Assembly: GCA_022609375.1 (NCBI GenBank)
Contig: JAGKQE010000040.1
Location: 62,001-126,000, forward strand
From: Xenosphaeropsis pyriputrescens
Taxonomy: Eukaryota; Ascomycota; Leotiomycetes; Phacidiales; Phacidiaceae
Direction of reading: 5' to 3'
DNA length: 64,000 nt
Position numbers and translations under genes: made by a program. Of this stretch, positions 43,407-55,800 are shown one piece after another; position 1 is the first letter of the stretch; each line of letters starts with the position of its first letter. The notes below the pieces were generated by a model. It was not told where the DNA came from. It worked only from the letters and a program-made list of their open reading frames with translations, and searched no databases.

Positions 43407-44310
43407 GGGGTGGTGTGTTGAGGGGGATTGCGTGAGGAATTCGGGGTTTACCATGTGTGTCGTGTGTGTCGTGTGTGTCGTGTGTGTGTATATGGGGAAT
43501 CGGAGATCTACTTGTAGAAAAGAAGCAGAGACGTGGGGTCCCCGCTGTGGAGGGGCGTGCGGGGTGAGAGGAGGCGGAGAGGGAGAGTCGATCTTTCGCC
43601 TCGCTCGACTCCACGAGGATATATCCAAACGACACAGGTAGCCAATTACAGATAACTAGATAGATATATCCCACAAACCATAGCGAGATAAGCTGAGCCT
43701 TCACAGAATAAAACAGTCGTATGGTGACGAGATCCAACAAAGTCCAAAGTCCAATTCCAGCCATCCGTCACATCAACGCCTTCATCTCCAACCGCCCCTC
43801 TAACTCGTCACGACTTACGACTTGGCATAGCCTGCGGGTAGCTGCGGGAAATAGGCGCAGCGGCGCAATGCATCTTACGATGAACACGAGTGCAGACGAC
43901 TGATAGGGACGGGCGAGGAGAATCCAGATGGATTATACATGTAGGTTGACAAAAGGCCGAGAGATGAGGGCGTGGAGTATGAGAGGGTTATATGGCGTAG
44001 ACTCTAGGTAGATAGAGCTTGTGAATGAACCTGCTCACATCAGAACGGCATAAGTCACACGGATATATTCCGAGAACAAATCTCAGGTTCCCGGTTTCAG
44101 TTCCAAGCACTCAAAGCCGCCATAAATCATACCATCGTGAAATATTGTCCAATAGTCTAGGTAGGGTATCTCAACATGCATCACCAAGCCAAAAGACTCA
44201 AGGATGAAAGGACAGAAGAAAAAAGGGGGGCGTCATTAAAAGTCAATTAACCAATCAATCAGTTAGTAAATGAATCGACCAGTCAATCAATCGACCAATC
44301 AATAAATCAA
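43407..44310. other. Intergenic region upstream of the BOR1-like gene
   Basis: Includes the 5' flank of the BOR1-like gene with a GTGTGTC repeat (43452-43492) and, at 44224-44320, an AATC-rich simple stretch just 3' of the next minus-strand gene. No other gene seen. Confidence 0.55.
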
Positions 44311-46655
44311 TCAATCCTGTTCATGATGTAGCTCAAAAATCGCTCTCCTCGTAGCATCTTCCTTAACCCACCCCTCAATTCGATGACCCACATCACCAAC
44401 CAAATCCTCATACTGCGGACCCATGAAGAAGAGACCACAATGAGCACCGACCTCATCGACGCCCTCCATGTACACCCTCTCCCAACAGACATCCCGGGGC
44501 CCACTGATATCCGAAGGCAAGAGACAGAACTTCTTATCGCGCTTGGGTTTCGGTGGGGCATCCGCGCCCTCCTTCGCCTTCCCCTTGTCCAGGTCCTTCT
44601 CCCCTTCCTTTGGGGTCGGGTCTTTCGACGCCGCGGCAGACTCCATGACCTGACGCCTCTTCTCCTCCTCCTTCTCCTCCTTCTCCTCTTTCGCGCGCTG
44701 TTTCTGCTCGGCCTTCGATTGCTTCTCCTGTTCTTGGCGGAGTTTCTTCTCTCGCTTCTCAATCAATTTCTTGCGGTCCTTGATGGCACTCTCTCGGTCC
44801 TTGACTGCTTGCTGGTAGGCTTTCATGACACGCTTCTGCTCCTTCTCTGCCAATTTGCGCGAGTCCTTGTCCGTGTATGAAGTCAGGTCCAAGGGCACCG
44901 GTTCAACAGGCGGTTCTGGGATAGGTGGTAGCTGCGGCTCAGTTACCTGTGGCTGTTGCGATGGTGGTTGAGGTTGAGGTTGAGATTGAGTGGGAGTCAG
45001 TTGCCCCGCGGATGCTTCGTTCTCATCAGTTTCCACCGACGTCGGAGGGATAGGTACCACGTCGGGCTCATCATCTGGAATTGGCATCGAATCGATATGC
45101 TGCATTGGAGCCGCTTCGAATTCCTCTTCCTCGCCATCGGATAAGTTGTGGTGATGCTCTTGAGTCTGCTCGGCATCAGTATCAACTGTGTGAGGCATGA
45201 CACCACCGTCTCCTGCTTCTTCCACTACAATTGTCGGAGCAGACACATTAGTACCATCTATACTCATGTCTTTCATTTCCACCTCAATCGGCCCGGTATT
45301 TCCATTCTTATCCGTCACATGACCCTCCGGTACTTTTGGTGCTTTGGGTGGTTTCAGTCGACCCGTGCTAGCGGTATAGTAGTTGACGAATCTTATACGT
45401 CTTCTAGGTGTCTCGTAGCCATGCTTGTGCATCTCAGCCAAGTCATCGATGTCTTCGAGGCTACGAAGTGTAGAATAGCGAGTCTTAAGACCCTGCCAGT
45501 CCGCAAGACATCCGCCGAATTCCAGATGAGACATGAAGTATTGTTTTGTGGCAGACGTGAGACCATCTGAGTGTTTATTGATGAAATGCAGAACACTCTG
45601 GAGGCCTGTACGTTCAGGAATATGCACATCATTTGGGAACGGCGCGTTGTAGTAAGGATCATTTGGGGGAGGGGTAGACAAGGTAGATGTTGCACTCTGT
45701 GTTGACTGCAGAGATGGTGCCAGACTGAGATTACTTTCTGTTGGAAAAGGATACTCTTGGTTTACTGAGCTGGAAGATTGACCCGGCGAAAACGCACTTG
45801 CTGCTGCTGCGGTTGGTACAGTTTGCTTTGTCGCAGGTGATTCGGGAGCTGGGCGAAAAAGACTTCCAATACCACTGATCACCACACCAGGATGCATTCC
45901 AAGAAATGGCGTATCAAAACAGATGGTTCCTAGTATATGATGCCGGAAGGGTTGTCGAGTGGCTGGGGAGTAAGGCTTCATCAGAGCAACCTCTGCAGAA
46001 AGTATGCCTCCCATACTATGACCGAGTAGGATGACATCGGTATCATCACCCTCATGCGGTGCAAGCCTGATGTTGTATGTCAGTTTGATGGATTCGTATA
46101 TAAACGAAGGCATTCAGCCATTCCTATCACTAACCATTTACTGAAATCATCTCGAGCATAATCTATAGCCTTCCTTGATTTATATCTGGGGTACACCTTG
46201 GTATGAACCACATGAGTTTCCGCCAACGTGATGGAAACGAGGTTATGAACGTGGGCAGGGAAGCTCTGGAAGCTAGTCTCATTGCCCATGAAGCCATGGA
46301 TGTAGATGAGAAGGAGAGTGCGACGGCCCTCTCTGGTCCTCTCGGAGGGTATCAAGGACTGGGTCGATGAGGCTCGGGGGTCAGTGGATCGCCATTGTTC
46401 CGAGATTGTCTGATGTCTCTTTTCGTTGCTGGAGAAGGTTTGAGTACCGGCGTTGCTTTCGACCGGCTGCTCGCTGAAATCGGCGTCCTCGGCCACGCTG
46501 TATGGGGGAGGGGGCTCGTCGTTGGGGATGTCCCGAGGTGGAAGAGGCGGCGGGAGGCCTGGGTGTATGTGGGTAGACGTAGACGTAGACGTAGACGTAG
46601 ACGTGAAGGATGAGGAAGCATGACCGGACTCTTGTGACAACTTATCTGTTGTCAT
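44311..46655 (-). CDS. Alpha/beta hydrolase (lipase-like) with long coiled-coil tail
   Basis: Two exons, 46655-46135 and 46066-44311, joined in phase 2 at the Trp of FSKWLAPHEGDDTDV, give 758 residues. The hydrolase core has an oxyanion-type LLLIYIHGFMGNETSF segment and the nucleophile elbow LLGHSMGGI with Ser191, as in DUF676/PGAP1-like serine esterases. The N-terminus is Ser/Thr/Pro-rich with a STSTSTSTST repeat. From about residue 390 the protein leaves the hydrolase fold: an acidic, Pro/Gln-rich linker, then a Lys/Glu/Gln-rich region of about 100 residues strongly predicted to be coiled coil, and a globular C-terminus with WVKEDATRRAIFELHHEQD. The His and Asp of the triad were not placed. 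Substrate and location are unknown. Confidence 0.72.
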
Positions 46656-47321
46656 GACGATGATTATGCGATGGAATGTAAAACATTTCAATGCTCGATC
46701 TAGATGGCGCTGCTTTTGTTTGCTATGTGTTTGCAAACGTCAATGTTCATGATGGCGTGTTCGGTTGAGCTGATAGGCGTGGAGAAGCATTTTGATGTGA
46801 TGTGATGTGTTGGATTTTTGCGGGGATACGGCGTAATGTCGTACTTGTAAATGTCGCAGTTGTGAGTGACGTTGAATGCGAGATGCCTTGAGTGGCACGA
46901 GTACTACTCTTCTGGCACCGACATCAATTCCACAGTACAAACCAATACCGACGACGCCAAAGCTTGTCTTCTTCTACAGTACTATGTACAATGGATAAGT
47001 TCCTCCAGATACAAGAAACATACTTGTAAGATACATCAAACCCCTGACTAACAACGGCCGGGATATGGGAGTTTGGACTTCAGTAGTAAGTAGTGCTGCG
47101 TACTAATACACATCCAACATACCTTACAACAATTCCCATGCGACGTTAAATGAGGTGCGATGCACCCCGTCGAATGGAGGAATCAGAATCAGAATCAGAG
47201 TCAGAGCAACAGCGTCATAGTGTAGGAGTCTGGCGCAGGAGCAATGTATGTGAAGTGATGTGCATGAGTTTCCTAACGATTAGGAGTGAGACGGAGAGAT
47301 GGGGATAAACACAAATAAACA

Positions 47322-47357
47322 AATACAGATACAGATACAGATACAGATACAGATACA
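47322..47357. repeat. ACAGAT hexanucleotide microsatellite
   Basis: Six near-perfect tandem ACAGAT units in non-coding DNA. Confidence 0.88.
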
Positions 47358-47417
47358 TATGCATATAAATGATAATGTATTTATTTCTTTATATCACTCA
47401 CGAAATAAATAGGATGT

Positions 47418-47494
47418 ACCATCAACACCATCAACACCATCAATAACATCAATAACATCAACACCATCAACACCATCAACACCATCAACACCAT
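47418..47494. repeat. Nine-base ATCAACACC array
   Basis: About eight imperfect nine-base units (ATCAACACC, ATCAATAAC). Confidence 0.85.
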
Positions 47495-48198
47495 CGAAAA
47501 AACCATACCTATATATCTATGTATAAAGCTATTCCATATATACATTCCCCTCCTCCCCCTCCACCAAAACCCAACAGATACCCAAAGACAGACCACACAA
47601 CCTAAAGTCCTCCAAAAAAGACATCGATAGACGCCCACAATCTACACTTTTTCCAAGCCTTTACACTTCCAAGGTCAACACCCAAAATGAGAATGAGAAT
47701 GAAAATTCAATGTGAATATGAATGTGAATGCGTGGCCCGTTTCTATTAATATCGAACGGGCGGGTTTGAAAAGTGGATGTGGACTTGTACTACTTGCACT
47801 ACTTGCACTTGCACTTGCACTACTTGCACCTGGATGGATGTGGATGTGCACTTGGACCTGGATGGACTTGGATGGGGATGGGGATGTGGATTTGATGTGG
47901 GTAAAGATGTGGAAGAGATGGACGCCAGTTTAGAAGAATGTGTTGGTTACACTTATGGATTATGGATGATCACAGACCTTCGAGAAGTTCTTTGGGATGT
48001 CTGAGTGTCTGGGTGTTTTATACTACAAGATGGGTTTTTTATAGGGATATTTATATATTTATATGTTTATACTTGTATATGGAATGAGCAGAGCGTATCT
48101 ATCTACCTATATGAGGACATTGTATTCATACTTACCTATTCACCTTCCCTTGTGTGATCTTATCCTATCCATTCATCATTTATCATTCATCATTCATC

Positions 48199-48228
48199 CA
48201 TATCCATATCCATATCCATATCCATATC
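48199..48228. repeat. CATATC hexanucleotide microsatellite
   Basis: Five tandem CATATC/CCATAT units. Confidence 0.88.
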
Positions 48229-50089
48229 AAAAAGCACACTCCACCCACTGACAGTTTCGTACATATGCGCACAGATTCATAAACGAGGTAGGGGGTGGGC
48301 ACGAAGGAAGTGGTACGGTCAGCCTCGAATGATTTGAGGATGAGATAATGTCGCACAATCTGCTTTGACTTTGACTTTGACTTTTGCTTTTGCTTTAGTT
48401 TTGCTTTTGCTTTTGGTTGCATGATACTGTACCTGGATTATATTTTGTATTTTTCTTCTTCTTATGGGATGGGGTTTGATGATTTGGTGATGTGTGTACC
48501 TACAAGTATATACTGTATGTAATTATTATGGTAATGTGTGTATGGATGTAGGACTGATGATTTGGTCATGTCACAGCGGCTATCTGGAGATTTTCAGCCA
48601 CTTCACTTCACTTGAACTTGGACTTGCACTTGCACTTGCACTTGCACTTGCTTGCTGTCAGTGGTCTGTCAGTGGTTCGCTGGCTGGTGGGTTGTCGTAG
48701 GAGGATAATCAATTTATTTATTAATCAATTCATCATTCAATCAATTATTCAATCAATCCCATAAAGATTTCATTTACAAGATGTACGTACAGCTGTCGAG
48801 GTTCGGTGCTTTTGTATCATGCGTCTTCAGACAGCTTGTCATGGGATGCCGAAGTCTGTTGGCAGTAGTAAATAACAACAGTAACAACAGTAACAACAGT
48901 AGAGCTCTAGATTACTATGTAACAGTTGGTTAGTTGATCAAGAGCGGTCAAGTAGTTGACTGAAAGAGGTTTGAGGTGGGCAGAATGGATATTCATAGAT
49001 ATTCATAGTTGGTGATGGTATGCGAGTAACAATGATGGCGGCACGAGGAACGGGAGGAGTGTTGCTTGTAGGGAGGTATGTGCATGTATTAATATGTAGG
49101 TATGTACTTTACTTTACATACGAGGTGATGAGAACGGGCGTTGGCTTGATCGAGTGTGATTCCAAGTCGTGAGTATTATGAGCAGGGCTGTTCTTCTCTC
49201 CTCTTGCTTTTCTCTTTTCTTTTCTTTTCTTTTCTTTTCTTTCTATCGTGCCTCTCTCTCAACTCTTGTTTATTTTCCATTTCAATCTCAATTTTCTCTC
49301 TTCCTTTCCTCTAAACTTACCCCATGGTTGTTGTGGATTTCCTGTACTTCTAGGAATTGGCGTGGTAAGATTGTGTGATTCGTGGATCTGAAGATATCCG
49401 TTCGTTGGCTCTGTCCTCTTTCAGTACATAGCCGAAATTGCAGCTTGGCCTTTTTTTTTTCATGATGTGCAAAGAACAAACGAACGTTAGATAAGGTCTA
49501 AAGTAGGGTAGGATGGAGTGCAAGTATTAAGTATGGAGGAAGTTTGTTGGTAAGGTAAGGTAAGGTAAGGTAAAGATATGTATGTGTATATATATATATA
49601 TGTGTACATGTACATAAGTATAAGTATGAATATCCAGATCAGGTGAAGTTTAAGATACATGCACCTGACTGTACCTGCATTAACGCACGCATACACGAGG
49701 TTCAAGTTTAGGTATAGCTAGTTAGTCGTTACTTGATGGATAATAAGATGAGATGAGATGAGATGAGATGAGATGATCCTCTTACGCACGACCATACACA
49801 TAGTAATACATGTAGTTAATACAAGTACACATATATACTCATATACATATATACACATATATACAATCAATACACACCTCTTACACTTCTGTACAATACA
49901 ATACGCACACGTACACTCTCATCCACCGTACTCACATACTCTATACTCTCTTACTTTATCCACCCTCTCCTCTCCTCTTCTCACCTCACCTTACCCACTC
50001 CTATACCATATCTAACCATACGCACACATAGATACATGTATATATATATAGAGAGAGATATATATATATATACGTATATTATATACATA

Positions 50090-50123
<34 letters not shown>

Positions 50124-50820
50124 TCTCTCCATCCATCGAACCTGGTACCTTACACCTATCCACCTATCCACCTACTCTCCACTCCTCCTCCACACGCCCA
50201 ATTCGTGAAATCTAATCTTCAATGCCGACCCTGTCACCCTGTCACCCTGTCAGTACAAGTAATACAATACATACTCCCATCAACTGTACCTCTACCTTAC
50301 GACTTACTCTAATATCCATGTCATGTCCTCTACACTACATACACACACCATCTCTCTCTCCACTCTCCCGCATCAAACCAACTCCATCCTCCAAATTTAT
50401 TTCTCCTCACTCTACTCTTCACTCTACTCTTCACTCTACTCTTCACTCCTCACTCTTCCTTCTCCTACTCCTACTCCTACTCCTACTCAACAATGCCATG
50501 AAACTTTCGTTATAATCTCCCCCCTCCCCCCCCCCACCCCCTCCCCTCCCCACCCCCCCTCACGCGCCAATTCGCGGTAAAAATTTCATCTTCCTCAGCA
50601 ACATTCACGTTGTTGCTGTAGGTCCCGTGCGCGAGTGAGCGAGAGAGAGAGAAAAAGAGAGAGTAGTGAGAAAAGAGGAAGAGATCAAAACAGACAAGAG
50701 AAGACAAGACGTCTGTGTGTGCGTGTGTGTGTGCGCACGCGTCTGTGGTGCTTCGTGTCTGGGAAAGAGGGAAAGAAAGAAAGAAAGAAAGAAGAAAAAA
50801 ACAAGACGCTGGGCGCAGCA

Positions 50821-52852
50821 ATGGGCAATACTCCGGCAGGGTCTTCACTCCTTCAGACTCGCCGTGGTCTCTCGATCCATAATCACCACAATCACCACAA
50901 CCACAACCACATTCATTTACATCAACAACATCGTCGTCAGTCAACTGCAGACACAAGTGCAGCAGCAATAACAGAGGTCACTCAGACTGTCCAGGTGGTG
51001 CAGCAGGTGCAGGTCGATTCGGCTGGGAACACTATCGGCACCGTCACGGTTCCGGCGAGTTCCTCCATCGAGCCTTCGACCACTGGCTCCGATAGCACCT
51101 CGCAGACGACTGGGACACCAACAACGGCCATGAACACACCTTTGCCTTCGGCAACGTCGAATACCTTTCCAGTGTCCACCAATTCGAATGGCATCAGTGA
51201 ACGCTTCTCGAATAGCTCCAGCATTTCCACTTCTTCTTCTAGTACCTTCACTTCCCAGGCCAGTGGCACATCCTCGAGTTCCAGTCTCCAGAGCCTGGAA
51301 ACTACGACCTCTTCGACTTCAACTTCATCTACAGATTCGGGTTCAGATTCAGATTATACCTCTTCTTCTTTGTCCTCGACTTCACTATCGAACAGTCTAA
51401 TCTCCTCATCGAGTTCAACGTCCACTCCTTCACAATCGACACCAGAGTCAGCTTCATCGACAGACACCTCAAGTACTACTACATCATCCTGTGGGTTTCT
51501 AATTTTGGTAAACGACCGGGACTTTCTTGGCTAACCTTACTAAAGCTTCAACATCTTCAACAACATCCAGTGGCTCACCCAATACTACAGAAAGTGCCGG
51601 TAGCATCTCTAGCAGCTCATCATCGGCCTCCACCTCGACATCTTCTTCATCTTCATCGCTGTCGAATTCAGGCTCGAGCTCCTCTCCTTCGTCATCGTCG
51701 TCATCGTCGTCATCATCATATTCTTCTTCTTCTTCTTCTTCTTCCTCTTCGACGACATTTTTGATAGCCACAAGCCAAAGTGGATCGATACCATCTTCTC
51801 AAACTTACACAACATCATCGACCTCCCTCACCTCTCCCACCTCCCCCGGATCTCCCATTTCTTTTACTTCTCTCATCTCATCAGGATCTTCAACCTCTTC
51901 CACGCCCTTGTCCATCCCAACTACATCGTCGATATCCTCCTCACAACAATCTCCGCCGACACCCTTTTCCTCGTCTAATGTTGCTTCATCGTCATTTTCC
52001 TTCTCGTCTTCGTCTTCGTCTTCCACCGCTACCAGTTCAGGGGCGGGCTTAATAGGTGGTCTCGGAACTTCCACTTCATCATCAGCTACCTCTACTGTTA
52101 CCGCAGGTGATTCGACAACTAATGCTAGTCCTGCTGCCCCAACTTCTGTAGTTGTCGGTGGCGTTGTTGGAGGAGTGGCCGGTGTGGCGATAATATTGGT
52201 ATTCGTCCTCTTTTTACTAAAATGGAAGAAACGTCAAATGGCAGTTGGAGTATCTCGAGGGCTTCCGGCACCGTCTGGCGGATATAGCAGTGGTCACCCA
52301 GAACCAACAGTCCCGACTTTACCTTCTGCGCCAACCGGTATGTCCGAAAATTCACGTGGATTCGCCCTTTCAGCAGCCATTGCCAGCATGGGCAATTACA
52401 AACGATCATCCCAGAGGACCATGGGAACAGTTGGGACAGCGTCAACCGAAGCCGGCAGTGAACGGGGATTTGTCAGAGTATCTGGGAGGAAGATTCAATC
52501 AGTGTTGGAAAGTGGTGGCGATGGTTACGGTGATAATGAACACGCCCACCAGAATACACTGAGCGGTTCGACTTTTTACCGGGATTCCGATGGCTTTTAC
52601 GGTGGACCTAGCAGCCCCACGGCGACTTCACCAAATAATTATCGGGGTCTTCCGGGCCGTAATGGTAATCGCGACAGTGGCGTTCCTGTCATGCGGCCAA
52701 GTCCGGCCAGAACGCCCGTCACGGCTCAAGGTCGTTTCACTCGATCCATGCAATTACCTCCACCGGGACAACAGGATGGTGTTGGCCGATCACATCTAGA
52801 TACATCGGAATCGCATACGGGATCGACATCGAGATTTACGGAGGAGGTGTAA
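50821..52852 (+). CDS. Ser/Thr-rich mucin-like single-pass membrane protein
   Basis: Two exons, 50821-51490 and 51546-52852, give 658 residues; the phase-1 junction completes a Ser codon and joins two Ser-rich stretches. The protein begins MGNTPAGSSLLQ, has a His/Asn-rich patch (about residues 20-40), then about 400 residues dominated by Ser and Thr, likely heavily O-mannosylated. A single membrane segment follows (VVVGGVVGGVAGVAIILVFV, continuing FLLKWKKR), then a 200-residue cytosolic tail rich in Gly/Ser/Pro and Arg. This layout (long Ser/Thr ectodomain, one helix, basic stop-transfer residues, cytosolic tail) is that of Mid2/Wsc-type wall sensors. No WSC or cysteine-rich domain is present and no cleavable signal peptide is visible, so the helix may act as a signal anchor or a first exon was missed. 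Family not identified. Confidence 0.7.
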
Positions 52853-55800
52853 AGATGGAAAATGAAGAGAAACAAAAGCCAGTTTTTTTTTTCTGAGGGG
52901 AAGGTCTGGTGTCACGAAACTAATGACTGTGTCATTGAGGTTTTCGTATGCAACAGATCTTTCAGCTCATGATGTCCTTGATGTTAAATAAGCATGTCCC
53001 GGCGTTTTTTCTGTTTTTTGTTTTGTGTTTGTCTTTTTTTTTTTTGTCATCAAACTCTCTTTGTTTTTTGATCTGATTTTCGTTTTGTTTCGTTGGTTCT
53101 TTTATGTGTTGGTTTTTTATTTATTTAAAGGGGCGTTTAATACCACTGCATGCTGGAAGTCTTGCATCAGCCTTGCTTGTCTTCCAGGGTCGTTATTGGC
53201 AGTCCGTTGTATCAATGGTCCCATTTTCTTGCTGGCCATCTTTGTTCATTTTCCATCTGTTTTTTTCTCCACTTCTTGCTTCTTGCTTTTTGCTCTTCTT
53301 CTTCTTCTTCTTCTTCATCTTCTTCTCCTCCTTTTTCTCTTCTTCTCTTCTTCTCTTCCTTCTTTCCATCTGAATCTGGAGCTACTGGCAAGGCTAAATG
53401 GCTATAATTCCCCCCATCCTCCTACCCCTCCTCCCTTCACTTTCTTGGCTATTGCTCTTAATGAGTAATTCCACTTCGCCCACCTTTTTCTTCTACTTTT
53501 ATTCTTATATTCTTGTCTCTCCTCCCTATACAACCGCACTTTTTTTTTGCTCCTCTTTTTCAAGAGAATGTCGGGAGATTCTGTAACTATAGCTGCGTGG
53601 ATGGGGGGTTATCTTGCAGCCTGCGTGCTGTAGCCAGCGTGCCATGTGATGCGTGTTGCGCTTTGGACATTGCGGGAAAGGGGTTTACTGGGCTTGTGGG
53701 GTGTGGGACGTGAGTTATGGGACGTGGGTTGTGGAGTTGCTGTACATGGCCCAGAGGAACCCAGAGAGACCCAGAGAGGCTCCTCCCTCCTTCTTCCCGC
53801 GCCTGCTGCGTCTATCGGCACTGTTCATATCTGTGGGCGAGGCCCGCGCTAATGATAAACACTGTTCATATCGCTGCTCTCTTGTCTTGATTCTCTTACC
53901 TTTGTGATTTGATTTGTATGCCATGCTATGCCTCTGCTTGCATCGTACCCAGTATCTGCTGAAGGGGATCCCCCAGAGTACATCTGGAGCCGCGCTTCGT
54001 TGGGACTGCCGCGGATGCGTATTTGAGCTTTCGAGTTTTCGAGCCTTTGGGCTTTGGACGTGAATTGTGCGTGGTTGGTTGTATCTGTGTGCTGTGTGTT
54101 GTGTGCATCTGATTGCATCTATGTGCTGTGTGTAAACTGTGTGTAGACTATATGCATAGACCTGTCCTATGGGCTAGACAACCCCCTGGACTGGGAGGTA
54201 TGTACTCCACCGGCATCTACCTACAGCTTTGGCGAGATGGGGATTTGGATTGAATGCGTGGGGGGATGTCCCTGCACCATCTACCATCACTGCTAAGGAA
54301 ATGTCAAGAGGTGTTTAGGTTATCTTGAACTCTCAGCTCTTGTATGCATTGTAGCTGGTTCTTTCTTGGTGCGCTTTTGAACGCGTTTCAGAATGGATGG
54401 TAGATGGGGATGGTTATTCAGATGGGGAATTCTGTATGCAAGAAGTGTAAGTGTGGAAGGGGATTAAGGAAATTCAGGAGGTTGAATATATGGATTTTGG
54501 ATAGGGGATGGCATGGTTTTCACTTGACGATGTTGTCGATATCAGGATAGCTAGGGACGGAACAGAGGTCGTGGCCTGAAGAGAGTCTCCTGAAGCAGCC
54601 AGACTTTGGTATGGAATAAGGAGGAGTACGTGAGAAAGCCGATGGGTATGTGAGGTATTGGTCTTGAAATTCACCGGCTTACAGTTGAAATGAAGCATTG
54701 CCTAGGTACAGTAGGTGGCCATAATTGAAGTCGGACTTCCAGAGTAGACTTAACGTCGAATTTTAGAGACAATTCCAACACACAATACCATTCGAACAGC
54801 ACAATTCTTTTCTTTTCTCTTGCAAATAAACAATGGTCACTAAGTGTTATTCTGCAAGAAATCCGGATCTATAGCATATCCTCGTGGTAATGCTATAAGG
54901 CTTGGAGAGTAAGAGTTCATGATCTCTTCCAAGAATTCGACCTCAATTACAGCCTGGTATCATACTGATATCCCACATAGATCCACAACACGCACAAAAA
55001 TTGCACATTGAATAGCATCTTAGTAAAGACCTCGATATAGAGATTAGCCCAAACATCTTCCTTTTCTTTTCTACGAAATTGGGTATTTTGTTATTCGTTG
55101 TAATGTTTCCTTCTCAGTGCACAGGCCTGAGCCATTTCAACTCCGACCCGGAAAATATGAGGTGTCGGGGTTTGTGTCTGAGCGGAATTTGGAAACGCGG
55201 TTCCAGAAGCGTAACACATTTTATAATGAGTACCTAGTCTTCTCCGCTCATTAGAGGTGCATGAAGAGCGATCTTTTGACGACCACAGTTGTTCGTATGG
55301 AACTCGTACGGAATTCGCGTGTGATTCGTATAAGGTAGAGTGTGATCTCAATGAACTGAGAAGCTGGGGCGGGTAAGGTAGATTCGATTCGATGAGGTAC
55401 ACATGGATAAGGAGTAGTTATCATAGGATGAGACACTGACTAAAACTTTGACTACTGTATGATAATCCGAATTGTATGTGTAGAGACTGGCAGGGGGTAA
55501 GTTCTATATGCACTAAGGATTATAACTTTGGATATATATAATTACATCTCTCTTGCAAATACACATAAGATGTTGGCTAATCTTTTCGCATTGTCTCTCT
55601 ATCTCTCCATAAGGCAGCAATATTCGATTGGTCTCACTCAAACTCAACTCGATTTCATTCCACTGCATCTCGTCTCATCTCATCTCACTCACTACTACAA
55701 ATTATCAGCCTCGACTCCATTCCTAGCCGAAGCGAATGCGAGCACGAACGCGAAGACGAAGAGAAGAGAAGAGAAGAGAAGAGAAGACGAGACGAAAAAT

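Larger units (their letters stand above)
46656..50820. other. Long gene-free, microsatellite-rich interval
   Basis: 4.2 kb with no supportable gene. Tracts include ACAGAT hexamers (47322-47357), an ATCAACACC-type nine-base array (47418-47494), CATATC hexamers (48199-48228), TTTTGCT/TGACTTT units (48362-48417), ACTTGC hexamers (48618-48652), AAGGT (49550-49572), GAGAT (49743-49776) and ACACAT/TATA tracts (50035-50120). CTACT and CTCAC tracts and a C-rich run (50510-50560) precede the next gene, which may share its promoter with this end. Confidence 0.6.
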
